Assembly (NCBI GenBank): GCA_037127315.1
Contig: JBBBDQ010001156.1
Span: 3,987,501 to 4,051,500, forward strand
DNA length: 64,000 nt
Origin: Ascarosepion bandense
Lineage: Eukaryota; Mollusca; Cephalopoda; Sepiida; Sepiidae
Reading direction: 5' to 3'
The position numbers were made by a program, and so were the translations under genes. Numbering within the stretch: position 1 is the first letter of the stretch; each line of letters starts with the position of its first letter. Below are positions 1 to 10,837 of this stretch, piece by piece. The notes under the pieces are model-generated. The model was given only the letters and a program-made list of their open reading frames with translations. It was not told the DNA's origin and did no database searches.

Positions 1-1312
1 AAATAAAAGCCATTTTGAATGAGAAAGTGAACAAGAAAAAAAAAACAAAGAGAAAGAAAATAATTGAATAAGAAGTGCCCGTTTGCTTCATTGGCCGCTT
101 TGTTTGGGAATGAGCACTAAACTGGACATCGACTCTCTACCGGTCTCTCAATGGCAGTTAATGTCCTGGGCTACAATCGAACGGTTTTCTGCAGACAGCC
201 ACCTTACCATCCATCCCACAATTGCTTCTCTCTCCCTCTCTGATGTTTTCTATTGATGGTGCGTTTCAGTCAATTTTCCCGCCATCCTCCTCTTTCTTTT
301 TATGCATATCTTGGTCTGTGGCCGTAGGATGTCTTTTTGCAGACGAGCAACTACCGCTTTAAGTATATTCATTGTCATAGCCGTTGCAGGCAACGATTTA
401 GCCCCGTTCTCCCCGACCTCCAGGGCCTACAGCATTCTTTCCCACCTTTCCCTACGAGGGACACTAATACGCACGCACATTTAGCCAGCTCGTTTGCCGA
501 GAACTACGCGCCTAGCTAACATTGATACGACCACTATTTTCTATCCAACCCCAACTACTGAAAATGAACAGTACGCCTTCACATTATCCACTGACCAAAC
601 AAGTCCGGACAACTGACCGGCAGGCTTACGTGATCGCAGTTAACCTATAACCGGGGTTACATGACCTATAATTAGGGAGTGAGTACATCGCACTTCTTAT
701 GCAAAGAATGGTACATTAAAAGCCTGGAAGGGGTTGAAGGTTGAGTGTGAGTGTCGGGGTGTAAGGAGAGATTTGCAGCTTTTTTTCAGATGGATACTTT
801 GGTTCTCTTTCTTTTGACCAAGAGGGTGTTCGTCGCTTTGCCAATCCCTTGTGAGCCAACTGGTTAGCGCCAGCGGGTTGACCTCTGCTACCCTATTTAG
901 GACGACCGATGGACGACAGAAAAATTAGATTGGCCGAGGTAACTAGACTAAATTAGCCGTTCTCTTGAACAGTTTTACACCCACTTTACGTTGTCTTTCT
1001 TCGTTTGTTTGTTTATCGGATATACGTCATTGCTTTTGTGTGTCTTGTTATTTTATTTTCTCTCGGGTTAATTTCTGGGCTTGTTGATGAGTTAAAAGAA
1101 TTAATATCCTAAATATATTAGTTTAAGGGCGGATATATTTCAAATGAAAATCTATAAGCGTTTGTACTGTTAGTCTATTGCTTTAAGTCTATTCCTGCTT
1201 ATTGTAATCCAACCTTGGTATAAGGCTACTTCTTCTTGCACTCAGTGTGGAACAAAGTCATCATAGATTAGCTGCAAACAATATAAAAAAAGAAAAATGT
1301 AATCATCATAAC
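1..1312. other. No recognisable gene
   Basis: I see no conserved coding segment, RNA gene or clear repeat. The short overlapping frames at about 302-519 have no protein-like composition or family resemblance and are treated as chance. Confidence 0.5.
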
Positions 1313-1903
1313 GTGCGGACGTGCGTTGCGGTGCAGTCGATATCGACTCGGAACGAGAAATTAGGGAGCCGAGTTCGAATTCCACTTGAATTCCTTGCAC
1401 TCACTTACGCGCAAATACCGTTGGGAAAGGTATTAATCCGTTTCTTTCCTCCAGTTATGGGTTAAATATAGGACAGATTGGGTTTTATAGCCTTTGCTGG
1501 CAAGCAGTCTACTTCAGAAAGCAATGGCAACCTACTGCGGGATAATCTTCTGCCCAGTCAGTCATGTCTCTTTCAAGACATGATCGCTTAAGCGTTTCTT
1601 TATTCATGGAATCATAATAAGGCTTCTGCTGGGCATACATTGGGGGACTGGTTTTGTATTGTTATGAAGTAACAGACTGATCCCCCACTAATTACTACGA
1701 AGTAATATAATACATCTCTTCCCCCTCTAACTATGAGTCATATAACAGGACAGTTTGGATTCTATAGCCTTGGCTAGCAGTCTGTCCACCGCAGAAAGCA
1801 ATGGCAACCTACTGCGGGATAATCTTCTGCCCAGTCAGTTATGTCTCTTTCGAGCTATGATCGCTTAAGCGTGCATTACGTATGGCATTAACTGACTGAA
1901 TCA
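1313..1903 (+). mobile_element. Dimeric tRNA-derived SINE, copy D1
   Basis: The left end is a tRNA-like head with an A-box-like stretch (GGTGCAGTCGATATCGACTC) and a B-box-like stretch (GAGTTCGAATTCC). It is followed by two copies of a body that reads from TATAGCC through CTACTGCGGGATAATCTTC to a small hairpin (ATGTCTC/GAGACAT). A linker at about 1604-1735 separates them and carries a G5/C5 inverted repeat at 1640-1688. The first body lacks its last 30 or so bases. Ends are approximate; no target-site duplication was found for this copy. Confidence 0.75.
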
Positions 1904-2159
1904 TCATAAATGATTTGATTAAAAGAAGGGAAAATATACTTTTGACTTTGTAGACTCCCCTGCGGAGTACAGAGCCACATACTTACCCGTTTAGGTGCTG
2001 ATGATATAGAAAGTAGATTTTGAAAGTAAAAAGTAATTTTTTTACGGAGTTGCTAGTCCGTGACAAAGGTGATTTCGGATTCAGAGTTGTTGTTATCCTA
2101 GACTAATTTCCAGGCAAATCTAGTGATATCAGTCTGCTCTGCTCTTAAATCCACACTTT

Positions 2160-2500
2160 TGGTCGTTGTAGACCCCGGCCTTCTTCAGGTAATATTTGTT
2201 TACATTTAGAACCAAACCCGAAATATACAGAAAATTGGTGTTTCTGAAGATTGGTTCGATGACGTTTGTGTCGACGTTTTTTCGCATGTTTCTTACATAA
2301 AATTGGCTGACATATAACCTTCATATTCCTGTCAGCCTCTGTCAGGAAATAAAGATGTGAAGAATGTCGATACTAACGTCATCGAACCAATCTTAAGCGT
2401 CAGTATACAGATTGACTAATCTGGGTTCGGTTCGAAATTCACATAAATATCACCTGAAGAAGGCCGTAGCATATAACATTCGAAACGTTGTGAATGTGAC
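2160..2500. repeat. Inverted repeat with hammerhead-like motif, Penelope-type
   Basis: A perfect 20-bp inverted repeat lies at 2247-2266 and 2375-2394, inside an outer 14-bp inverted repeat at 2177-2190 and 2452-2465. The right outer arm begins CTGAAGA and is followed at 2481-2487 by CGAAACG. That CTGANGA...GAAA spacing resembles the hammerhead core found in terminal repeats of Penelope-like elements. Pairing of stems I and II is poor, so activity is doubtful. Origin as a Penelope terminal repeat is inference. Confidence 0.45.
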
Positions 2501-2721
2501 AATAAAGATGAGGACAACATTCCGAATAATGTAAAATTTAATAATAGTTAAAATATCTCATCTCAGAACAAATAATAACCGAAGTACAGCATGAATATTT
2601 ATTATTCGAACATGTTTACTTTCTTATTGAAGCAATGAAAACAGTTATGAAGCAAATATTATAAATTACCAGATGCAACATCCATAGAACGACCACTGGT
2701 AGCAGTTATGTTACTCATAAT

Positions 2722-2985
2722 ATTTCAAAACCGGATCTCGTACGATCATCGGAATTAAGCAACGTTGAATCTGGTCAATACCTAGATGGATGTCTGCTTA
2801 GGAATAACAGGTGCAGTAAGCTTGGAGGTGCGGATGAGGTACTGTTTATTCGCACGGAATTTTTAATTGAGGCACCGAGTTCCAATTCCCGTTAGCTTCG
2901 TTAAATTCACTTACGTGCAAATTCCCTTGGGAAAGTTACGAATCAATTTCATCTCCCCCAGCGACGGGTTAAATTTTAAAATTTG
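2722..2985 (+). mobile_element. 5S rRNA/tRNA composite SINE, copy 1 (degenerate)
   Basis: Positions about 2726-2820 align by eye to the 3' two thirds of a 5S rRNA gene, including AATTAAGCAACGTTGA (box A region), CTAGATGGATG and GGAATAACAGGTGC (box C region). The continuation at 2856-2985 matches the tRNA-like head and tail of the local SINE family (GAGTTCCAATTCCC, TTCACTTACGTGCAAAT). 5S-headed SINEs are established in vertebrates (SINE3 class). This copy is diverged. Confidence 0.65.
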
Positions 2986-3302
2986 TATCTCGAATTTATT
3001 ATCATCTAAAAAAAAAAAAGAATTCTTCTAATCTAAAATGTTTTCTGGCTTTAAATAGCCTCAGAAGTGTTGACAAACCTTAGAAAACGAATGAAGCAAT
3101 CTTTTTCTGTGGATCTTAGGATTTTTCCACCCGTTGTTAAGGTTCACGCCCTCGGTTCCACCATCTATTCACACAAGCTCGTCAAGTAAGCGGCTATCTC
3201 TGTTGTTCTCAATAATCCCTGTGAGGGTTAAGTTTTCCAAAAACTCCTTTCACATGAGGTATTGAAGGAATTTTAGCTGTCTTTTCCTGATTCAAAGGGC
3301 TT

Positions 3303-3548
3303 ACGGCCTATCACATTAAATACACCGGTTCTTGCTCGATCACTGAAGTTAAGCAACGTTGAGCCTGGTCAGTACTTAGATGGGTGACAGCTTGGGAATA
3401 CCAGGTGCTGTAACTGTATAGTGACGGATGTGTGTTGTGGTGCAGTGGATATCGGCTCAGAGTTGAATACTCTGCATTCACTTAAGCACTGGTACCCTTG
3501 GGAAAGGTATTAATCCATCCCTTCCCTCAAGTTATGGGTTAAATAACA
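3303..3548 (+). mobile_element. 5S rRNA/tRNA composite SINE, copy 2
   Basis: Positions 3303-3413 form a nearly complete 5S rRNA-like sequence. It starts ACGGCCTATCACATTAAATA, has box A GTTAAGCAACGTTGAG, intermediate element GATGGGTGACAGC and box C TTGGGAATACCAGGTGC, so the internal polymerase III promoter looks well kept. From 3420 it continues into the tRNA-like head GTTGTGGTGCAGTGGATATC, with the B box region deleted, then the SINE tail to about 3548. It is unlikely to be a functional 5S gene because of the fusion and substitutions. Confidence 0.7.
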
Positions 3549-5159
3549 AGGGTAGGACTTGGGGACCCTGTCCTTAAAAACAAATCCCAATGGATCTTGA
3601 ACAAACAAAAAAAAACAATAAAATAAATAAACTAAACAAATCAAAAAACTATTTTCAGCATTAAATGACTTAATGAAGGTTGAATGAACCAATCAACCTG
3701 ATTCCGAGTTTAAGTGTTGTTTTTGTTGCCATTTCCTTTTGTAGAATTTTCAATATTCTTCTCAGAACCATATTTCTGCTACTTCTAGTTTTTTCCTCAT
3801 CCATGAGTAGATCGCTTCACATTCACTACCATTAAAGAATCTAATTATCTGCACTAATGTTTGATACGTAACGTTCAAAATGAATTTTTATACGTAAAAA
3901 AGCTTTCTTGAAGATTTCATTTTAGCTTTAATTGAAAACTGATTTAATTTAATATTTCCAGTAAGCAAAATACTCTGGTGCATTTCAAACAGAAATTATA
4001 TTGATTGGAATCTCAACTTTTTGGTCGTATACAGTTAAATTTTTGACACATTAACACATTTGTAAACAAATTTTAATTCTTGGTTTTAAAAATCTTGCAA
4101 AAACGAAATGTGCAACTGTGACACGCTATTTGAACCAAATTAACAAATTTAAGGTTAAATTAATCTAATTTGAAACAAACATTTCTTATAGCATGAAACG
4201 CTTCATGCAATTATTTCTTAATCAGGGAATTCTTGTTTTTCTGACGTGTTGATTGATTACTGACAGCCTGATGTGTTGTAAAGCAAATTATGGTTGATCA
4301 GAATTTACATAAAAAAATTATGTGAAATAGGAAGTAAAGAAGTAAAACATACTTTAAAATTTTGAAGGGATGATTTGCAAAGCCTGATGAAACGTAAATA
4401 CGATGTAAACACAGAAATGACTTGCACACAGCCTAATAGAACTTTATTGTTTTTTCCAGAAAGGGAGGAATAACCCTTAACCTACATAATTTTTTTAATG
4501 GTAATGAAATTTATGGGCTACCATACTTAGAAATTTATGGGCTACCATACTTAGAAAAATGAAAATGTTTAAACACTAAAAACAATGAAAATTATTTTTA
4601 AAATCTTGCTACTAAATGATTTGTATTAAGCTTTTCTGTTTTTGATTCTTAAAGATACTTTTAACTTAAAATAACAGTTTAAAAAACATGTTATCAATGC
4701 ATAATTTTAAATGATTGATATATTATAAATTATTACATATAAAATTAAAAAATGAACATTAATTTTTGTAAAAATTCATTATTCAATAAGGACCTTAAAA
4801 ATCTTACTTATGAAAGCCATAAAAAGCTTTTCTAATTAAATAAGGTCATAGTTTTATTCCACTTTTTATTTTACAATTTGGAGCAGATTTTCAGAAAATG
4901 AGTAGTTGTTTGAAAAAAAATTGATAATTTACATTCTGTAAGGAGTCGGCTTTTTTAAACTAATAAAAACATTTTTTAAATTTTTATCTAATTAAGTAAA
5001 TGGGGGTAACATATGAAAAAAGTATTTTCTAGCAATATTTTCTAAAAATAAAATTTCAAAAATAATTTAGAGTGTTTTAGCGCCTTTTATCAGGTGAAAA
5101 TCACATTGATTGGAAATTTTTGCAAAAATCAAATAACTGTCCGATTTTAAAGAAATTTT
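3549..5159. other. AT-rich stretch without recognisable features
   Basis: Strongly A+T-rich sequence with no convincing coding, RNA or transposon signal. A short direct duplication, AAATTTATGGGCTACCATAC, sits at about 4507-4548. Confidence 0.5.
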
Positions 5160-5863
5160 AAGCGTTTTCGGAAATGGCTAGTAAATTTCAATGCTTCTAA
5201 AACGAAGCTGTTATCAACTAACCACCATAGACAATCGCATCTACCTCCAATTAGCATGGGACAGGCTTGCCTCCCAGAGAGTAAAATACTACGCCTCCTT
5301 GGCCTTACACTTTCGGCGGACCTCAAATGGAATGACTATATCGAATCAATTGCCAAATCTGCCGCTATGAAAGTCGGCTCTCTGTGCAGGGCCCAGAAGT
5401 TTTTCCCACCTGAATCTATTCTGCACATATACAAATCTGTATGGAATATTGCTGCCATATCTGGTCGGGTGCCCCTGCTGCTCTCCTTGGGCTTCTTAAC
5501 AAAATACAAAGGAGGATCTGTAACGTGGTTGATACTGACTTGGCAGACCGGCTGCAACCACTCTCTCACCGGCGTGATGTGGCTTCCCTGTGCCTCTTCT
5601 ACAAGTACTTTCATGGCTTCTGCTCCGATGAACTTAGAGCACTGGTGCCGTCTAAGCACGAATTTACACGAGATACTAGATTAGCAACTAGGTCCCACCC
5701 TTTTACAGTTAAACAGATAAGATGTAACCGTAAATTCTACTCCAACAGCTTCTTTTCTCGCGCTTCCCGCCTGTGGAACTCCCTTCCACAAGTCTGCTTT
5801 CCCGACAGCTACAATCTCCAGGTGTTTAAATGTAGGGTCAATAGACACCTCCTATCACACTAA
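5160..5863 (+). pseudogene. Non-LTR retrotransposon, C-terminal part of reverse transcriptase ORF (LINE copy L1)
   Basis: This is the 3' end of a LINE protein. The reading starts within the reverse-transcriptase domain (KWLVNFNASKTKLLS at about 5173), continues through LLGLTLSADLKWNDYIES and ends with the conserved C-terminal signature SRLWNSLP at about 5761-5790. A deletion of about 13 bases near 5434-5440, seen by comparison with the copy at 45.2-45.8 kb (which reads KSTIRPCIEYC), breaks the frame, so two overlapping frames (5256-5684 and 5441-5863) carry the protein. The catalytic YADD region is missing: the copy is 5'-truncated, as is usual for target-primed reverse transcription. LINE clade (CR1, Jockey or a relative) cannot be fixed by eye. 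Confidence 0.9.
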
Positions 5864-6097
5864 CTCCCAATTATTCTCAGAACACTCTCATCTACCCAAC
5901 CCTCATTCTCGCTATCCTTACCCGCCTATCACCCACCCTCTGACATTTCCTATATTTAACCATTCTCGGTATCCCTACCCGCCTTTCACCCACCCTCTGA
6001 CATTTCCTATATTTAATTATCCACTGTATGTGGCCCCCTGCGCAGTAGTGGCAGTGACATGCCTTGCTCGGGCTGAAACGCTTAAAAAAAAATTTTT
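5864..6097 (+). mobile_element. LINE L1 3' UTR and tail
   Basis: After the TAA stop the 3' UTR contains a tandem duplication of 58 bases (starts 5903 and 5961). It ends in a GC-rich tail (GCCCCCTGCGCAGTAGTGGC, then TGCCTTGCTCGGG) and an A-run at about 6087-6096. The same tail ends the copies at 24.3 and 45.0 kb, so it is the likely recognition site of the element's own enzyme. Confidence 0.85.
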
Positions 6098-6429
6098 TAA
6101 AATAAAAACTTGGACCGTTTTAGAAAGGATTAATAAAATAATAAAATTATAAAAATTAATTTGATATGTTCTCTTAAGAACATGAAAATCATTTTGACGA
6201 TAAAAAAAAATGTTTTTATTAAGTTCTGGGGCCTTTTTTCATCATGCTAGGTAGGTTTTTTTGTTTTGTTTGTTTTTTTTTTTGTTTGTTTTTTTTGTTT
6301 GTTTGTTTTTTAAATGGAGATGCCTACAGAATCATAAGGAAATAACTGCACCAAATAGCATAAACCAAATCCCTTTAGAACTTCCAAAAATAATAGCATA
6401 GCCCAGATGCTGATGTTCCACCAAATGTT

Positions 6430-6690
6430 AGGAAGGAAGTATCCATCGATACTGGAAATAGCGATAAGAGTTACTGGACTTGAGATAGATCTATCTATCG
6501 CCCGGTTCACACTCCACCCACGTCTATTGAACAGTTGAAGAGGCTCATCCCTTGTTCCCTGTTTAGGATGTGGTATCCGGCTTTCTCTTTTCCAATCTTT
6601 TCACTATTACGTAGCCCCCTGCACATCAGTGGCGTTACCGCCTTGCTCGGGGTAATATGATTAAAAAAAAAAAAAAAATAAGAGAATTTT
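6430..6690 (+). mobile_element. Short element with LINE-like tail, copy T1
   Basis: The body CGCCCGGTTCACACTCCACC at about 6498 runs to CCTTGTTCCCTGTTTAGGAT and CCGGCTTTCTCTTTTCCAAT. The 3' tail TAGCCCCCTGCACATCAGTG, GCCTTGCTCGGGG and a poly(A) run at 6661-6680 closely resembles the tail of the LINE at 5.2-6.1 kb. No coding capacity is visible. It may be a SINE, or the 3' UTR of a related LINE. A piece just upstream (6440-6490) recurs at 30.04-30.09 kb. Confidence 0.65.
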
Positions 6691-7488
6691 TTTTTTAATT
6701 TCAACTGACATAGCTCTGACAACGCGCACCATGAATGCTAAATGTTTCTTTGTAAAAAAAATGGCTATTCTTACCATTGCTATAAACAGTTATATGTACA
6801 CACTGCAAATAAGTATTGAATGTGTCAACGCATTGCATCCCATTTTGTGATAAAATATCTGTTTAGAATTTCCTCAGGAACAAAGAAGTGAAACACGAAA
6901 TTGAATGTATTTTTATTTCTGGGAGACAAAACTGAAAAAAAATAAAGTATATACCAAAATCGATTTGTTGTTTTAACCGAAAAACTTGTTTTTAGTGTTT
7001 CCATTATAAACAAGATTTTCACTTCGACTGTTCTCGGCTCCGTTTGGTCAGCCTGTTTGTAGCCTTTCGTGGTCACCTGCTATTTTCGTTTCCAAACTAG
7101 TACCATTTTTTCTGCTCCCGAAATTTTCGCGCCAGTCGCACAGAAAATCACGCGAACCTCTCTTTGGCAGCGGGAACAACGTCGCCATGAATCTTTATCT
7201 GTGTTTCCAACTTCACAACATTTTGGAAATTTCGAGAAACTCGGTTCGTCTTTTTTTTTTTTACTTTTTTTATTCTTCTTTTTTTTTATGAGACTCTTTA
7301 TCATATAGTTCAGATTGCTGCCAATTTGTCGCTACTTTTAGCTGTCTGATTGAAATTTTTATGCTATTTTGATTCGCATTTTTTTAATGGCTAACTATTC
7401 TGAGAACAGTTGCAGAAGAGATTCACACTTTTAGAAAACTGTGTCTCTGCAACCTCAAGACAAGTGTTTCTCATCAGCAATCAGTCCA

Positions 7489-7490
<2 letters not shown>
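6691..7490. other. No recognisable gene
   Basis: AT-rich sequence with homopolymer T runs around 7250-7290. Short frames here lack family resemblance. Confidence 0.45.

Positions 7491-7492
<2 letters not shown>

Positions 7493-7561
<69 letters not shown>
7493..7561 (+). repeat. (GT)n microsatellite
   Basis: Uninterrupted GT dinucleotide run of about 69 bases. It creates spurious VCVC/HTHT translations in both strands. Confidence 0.97.
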
Positions 7562-7565
<4 letters not shown>

Positions 7566-7619
7566 AAATATATCTGTAAAAAGAAAATATGAATAAAGAC
7601 AAAACGAAAACTTTTCTTT

Positions 7620-7665
7620 ACCAACGCGTTTCGTCTTTTGATGGACTTTATCAAGGTAGATGTCA
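7620..7665 (-). repeat. Hammerhead-like Penelope terminal motif (weak)
   Basis: On the minus strand a CTTGATAAAGTCC stretch is followed by GACGAAACGCGTTGG. This has the layout core, short stem (GTC/GAC), GAAA, then a palindromic ACGCGT, as in ribozyme-like motifs of Penelope terminal repeats. The core departs from CTGANGA, so this is at best a relic. Confidence 0.3.
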
Positions 7666-8145
7666 GGATTTTCTTTTGTAATTGGCAAAAAGAAGTAAAA
7701 AATATCGTCAGGTTTTCAATTTTTTAAATTGAAGAACGCTCTAAACTATTAGTAAGATTGAATTTAAAAGTAAAGCTAAACTTTGGAGAACGTTAAGTGA
7801 CATAATTTAATGCCTAGTAAACGAAAATAAGTGTTAGAATTGTGAGAATTGTATTTTTTTCTTATTTGTTTATAGGTTTGTTTACTTATCTTTATATTAA
7901 ATTTATTATTAGTTTATTGTAAATTTAATAAATTAAAGGAGTATTTCTTTTAAAAAAGGAGATATTTGTAAAAGTCTTGATTGTAGAATAACATTTTGGC
8001 AAAACTCGATAGATACACTCTGAACATATTTCCGAGTAAATAAGTTATTTTCTCTTTTAATAAAAACAATAGTAAATGTTGCAATTGTAAAGCATGCCCC
8101 ACATTAAAATACTTTCACTAAAAATAAGCTAAAATATAATTACAC

Positions 8146-8146
8146 A

Positions 8147-8193
<47 letters not shown>
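8146..8193 (+). repeat. (CT)n(AT)n compound microsatellite
   Basis: CT repeat to about 8170 followed directly by AT repeat. The same CT-to-AT order recurs at 8511-8568. Confidence 0.95.
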
Positions 8194-8394
8194 GCGAGAG
8201 AAAGAGGAGGTTTTGTTATTTGGTCATATCCTGGGAAACGGATCGCACCAATAAATTCTTAGTAACCGCGTATAAATTCATATATGAATAATTAAAATTT
8301 GTTCATATGAATTTGTGCATAGATAACTCAGAGGTAGTTTGCATGCAGAAATAGGACCCATGACTATACATCCATACAAATTTCTTTATGTGTT

Positions 8395-8426
<32 letters not shown>

Positions 8427-8503
8427 TCCCTCTCACCCTCTGTCTCTCTTTCTCTCATTCTATCTCCTATTATCTCTCCCTCTCTCTATCCGTCTGCCTT
8501 TTT

Positions 8504-8568
<65 letters not shown>
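8395..8568 (+). repeat. (CTTT)n, (CT)n and (AT)n microsatellite cluster
   Basis: CTTT units at about 8395-8428, imperfect CT-rich sequence, then (CT)n at 8511-8541 and (AT)n to 8570. Long frames through this region are artefacts of the repeats. Confidence 0.95.
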
Positions 8569-8574
<6 letters not shown>

Positions 8575-8649
8575 CAAGAAGTAGTAAGAGGATTTGAACA
8601 ATTATTAAGTAAATCATCGAGTTTTATTCGACCTCAACAGAATGCAGAA

Positions 8650-8699
8650 AACACTGGACGGCCGTTTCGTCCTATATTTGGGACTCAACAGCAGTGCAC
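8650..8699 (-). ncRNA. Hammerhead ribozyme-like fold, family B left arm
   Basis: Read on the minus strand: stem I 5' half GCACTG, core CTGTTGA, stem II GTCC...GGAC with a loop containing CAAATA, GAAA, stem III palindrome ACGGCCGT, cleavage triplet GTC, stem I 3' half CAGTGT (six pairs, one G-T). Layout is type I. The core is CTGTTGA rather than CTGANGA, so the conserved A6 is U, which should lower or abolish activity. Stem II resembles that of the Schistosoma Sm-alpha hammerhead as I recall it. Confidence 0.7.
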
Positions 8700-8861
8700 A
8701 TCCACTAGCTGGAATCGAACCCAGACAGTTGTGGTTGTTAAGCTGATACGCACTCCATCGAGCTTAATTCGTTACCTCTTCGTCACCAGGGCCCGTCTAC
8801 AGTTGGTATAACATCCGCTTAACAACCACGATTGTTCTGGGATCGATTCCTGGTAGTGGAT

Positions 8862-8910
8862 GCGTACTGCTGTTGAGTCCCAAATATAGGACGAAACGGC
8901 CGTCCAGTGC
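8862..8910 (+). ncRNA. Hammerhead ribozyme-like fold, family B right arm
   Basis: Plus-strand copy: stem I GTACTG with CAGTGC (G-T wobble where the left arm has G-C), core CTGTTGA, stem II GTCC/GGAC, GAAA, palindromic stem III ACGGCCGT and cleavage triplet GTC at 8902-8904. Pairing is kept although the two arms differ, but the A6-to-U change is shared by both. Confidence 0.7.
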
Positions 8911-8956
8911 TTTCTGTATTCTGTTGAGGTCGAATATAAAGCTCGATGATTTACTT

Positions 8957-8960
<4 letters not shown>

Positions 8961-9008
<48 letters not shown>
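8961..9008 (+). repeat. (TA)n microsatellite
   Basis: About 48 bases of TA, directly abutting the 3' end of the family B hammerhead element. Confidence 0.97.
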
Positions 9009-9011
<3 letters not shown>

Positions 9012-9604
9012 GTACAGAAATTTGTCTCTTAGGTGAGAGGTGTTATTTTAGTCATTCCTACTTCGTATTTTGGGAGGTCATTATTGTAATCATATCTCAC
9101 TTCTCAGGTTCATTTGGTTTTTCTCTTCTGTTATTTCTGAATCTGTTTGTATTTATGTGAAGTTCGGTGTCCTTTGATAACTTGTGTACCTGATTTTTTT
9201 TTTACTTGATGAAAGTTATATTATTTGTTTATCCTTGTTTTATTACTGTTTCTGAAGTGGTATGGGATTTGTTGGTGGTAAATTGCGTTATACTGTGATG
9301 ACTCTTTTTAAGCTCGCTTATGTATATGCCCGCTTAATTCCTTTATGTTGAGCTGACCTCATTTTACGATGTAAAGCTGACTTCTTTTAACCGTGTTGAG
9401 CTGACCTCTTTACCGTGTCAATATATATGCCAGTTTAAAATCTTTTAGGTCATGATTAAGTGTTTGTTTTCGTGCGTGTATGCGTAAAGTTGTTTTTGTT
9501 GATCTTTGCGGGTATGTTTCTTTTTTGTAGGCTTAAATAGCAGAACAATCATCAAACGGAGAAAAATAACACACTAAGCCTACAAAAGAATACACACACA
9601 CACA

Positions 9605-9645
9605 CACATAGACGTGTTTTGACCTCTGAGAGACTTTGTCAAGCA
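9605..9645 (-). repeat. Hammerhead-like Penelope terminal motif (weak)
   Basis: Minus strand reads GCTTGACAAAGTCTCTCAG then AGGTCAAAACACGTC. The order core, short stem, AAAAC and ACACGT resembles degenerate ribozyme motifs of Penelope-type terminal repeats. It lies between (CA)n and (TA)n. Confidence 0.25.
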
Positions 9646-9663
9646 ATATATATATATATATTT

Positions 9664-9884
9664 TAGTCACTTAAGTGACATGCGTGATACACGCCTGAGC
9701 GATCATGTCTCGAAATAGATATGACTGACTGGGCAGAAGATTATCTCGTAGTAGGTTGCCATTACTTCTGCGGTAGACTGGTTGCCAGCCAAGGCTATAG
9801 AACCGAATCTGTCCTGTTATTTCACCAATAACTGGAGGGTAGAGACGGATTAATAACTTTCCCAGGGTTATTTGCCCAAATACA
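9664..9884 (-). mobile_element. SINE body monomer, 5'-truncated (M1)
   Basis: Minus-strand copy of the same body found in the dimeric SINE: hairpin near 9700-9725, GCAGAAGATTATC, AGGTTGCCATTACTTCTGCG, TAACTGGAGGG. The tRNA-like head is absent. It follows a (TA)n run. Confidence 0.85.
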
Positions 9885-10264
9885 CCATTTTTAATTTACA
9901 TGACCCGGCATCCAACAAGGAAAGTAATACTACAGCATTTCGAAAAAACCTTATTTTAAAAGTAAAAAACCTTTGGACAATTCGTATATAATTTAAGCTC
10001 CGGACAGTAACACACCATACGAACATATGAAAAACTATATAAAAAAATCAATTATAAAACCTTGTCTGTCATTTTTAATAAAATCTGTATAAAAGAGAAA
10101 TTGTTGCCAAATTACACAATATATATATATATATATGTATAACATAGTGATGATCCACGTATACTGTCTTAATATGGATAGGAAAAACTACTAAAAAGGT
10201 GTAAGTTTAAAAATGTATTTTTTTGACAGTATTTGTTTATTTCTATTATTATTATATTTTATAT

Positions 10265-10292
10265 TTCAGACCGTCCTCGGTCCTTCATCAGA
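10265..10292 (-). ncRNA. Possible hammerhead core with strong stem II
   Basis: Minus strand: CTGATGA, then stem II GACCG/CGGTC with loop AGGA, then GAAA. The two conserved core boxes are exact. Stem III could form only from AT repeats (ATAT/ATAT) and stem I is not convincing, so this is a candidate relic only. Confidence 0.35.
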
Positions 10293-10639
10293 AACAAATG
10301 ATTTTAAAATTTAAATTAGAAACGTATATCACAAAAGCGTCCGTGGAGAGAGTTTGTTTACATCACGTGACGCAGAAAGCGACAGATTTTTTTAAATATT
10401 TGTAAACGTAAACCTATCTTTAATAATACTTATAAATTTTGTTTTTGAGAAAATATTTTTGATTGTATCTAAAAAATGTTTAGCTGTTGAAATATTTGTA
10501 AAGATTCAAAATACCTAAGTCCCTATTTAACCGTAGCTTCTGTGTATTTCATTTTAAAATCCAGTATTTTTCTTTCTTTCTGCGTGAGTGTGTAGAACTA
10601 ACATCGGAGTCTATTAGTAAACATTTGCAATTTTCTAAA

Positions 10640-10670
10640 GTCAATTATACGATACACACTCCTCCCCCAC

Positions 10671-10726
<56 letters not shown>

Positions 10727-10755
10727 GTAGGGAGGAGTGCGTATCGTATAATTGA
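10640..10755. repeat. Palindrome with (TA)n at its centre
   Basis: Arms at 10640-10673 and 10721-10755 are inverted copies (ATTATACGATACACACTCCT against AGGAGTGCGTATCGTATAAT) around about 48 bases of TA. This looks like a small foldback element or an inverted pair of element ends. Confidence 0.8.
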
Positions 10756-10835
10756 TACCATTAGTAGACTGTTTCACAAATCTTGACTGTAACGGAAAAA
10801 AAGTGCATCAAATATTTTATATGCATTATTATCAT

Positions 10836-10837
<2 letters not shown>

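Larger units (their letters stand above)
8604..8960. mobile_element. Head-to-head pair of tRNA-like hammerhead elements (family B)
   Basis: Two copies of a tRNA-like element lie as an imperfect inverted repeat. The outer ends match (ATTAAGTAAATCATCGAG at 8604 and its complement ending at 8960). Each arm has a B-box-like stretch (GGGATCGATTCC in the right arm, its counterpart near 8712-8725 on the minus strand) followed by a hammerhead fold. The unpaired centre, about 8745-8815, lies between the two tRNA-like heads. (TA)n follows directly on the right and precedes at 8543-8570 on the left. Confidence 0.75.

Noticed and set aside
302..519. Overlapping 60-residue frames near the left end
   Set aside because: Short, overlapping in two frames and without recognisable motifs.
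3303..3413. A functional 5S rRNA gene
   Set aside because: Several substitutions from the conserved 5S sequence and direct fusion to a SINE tail; no T-run terminator after the 5S part.
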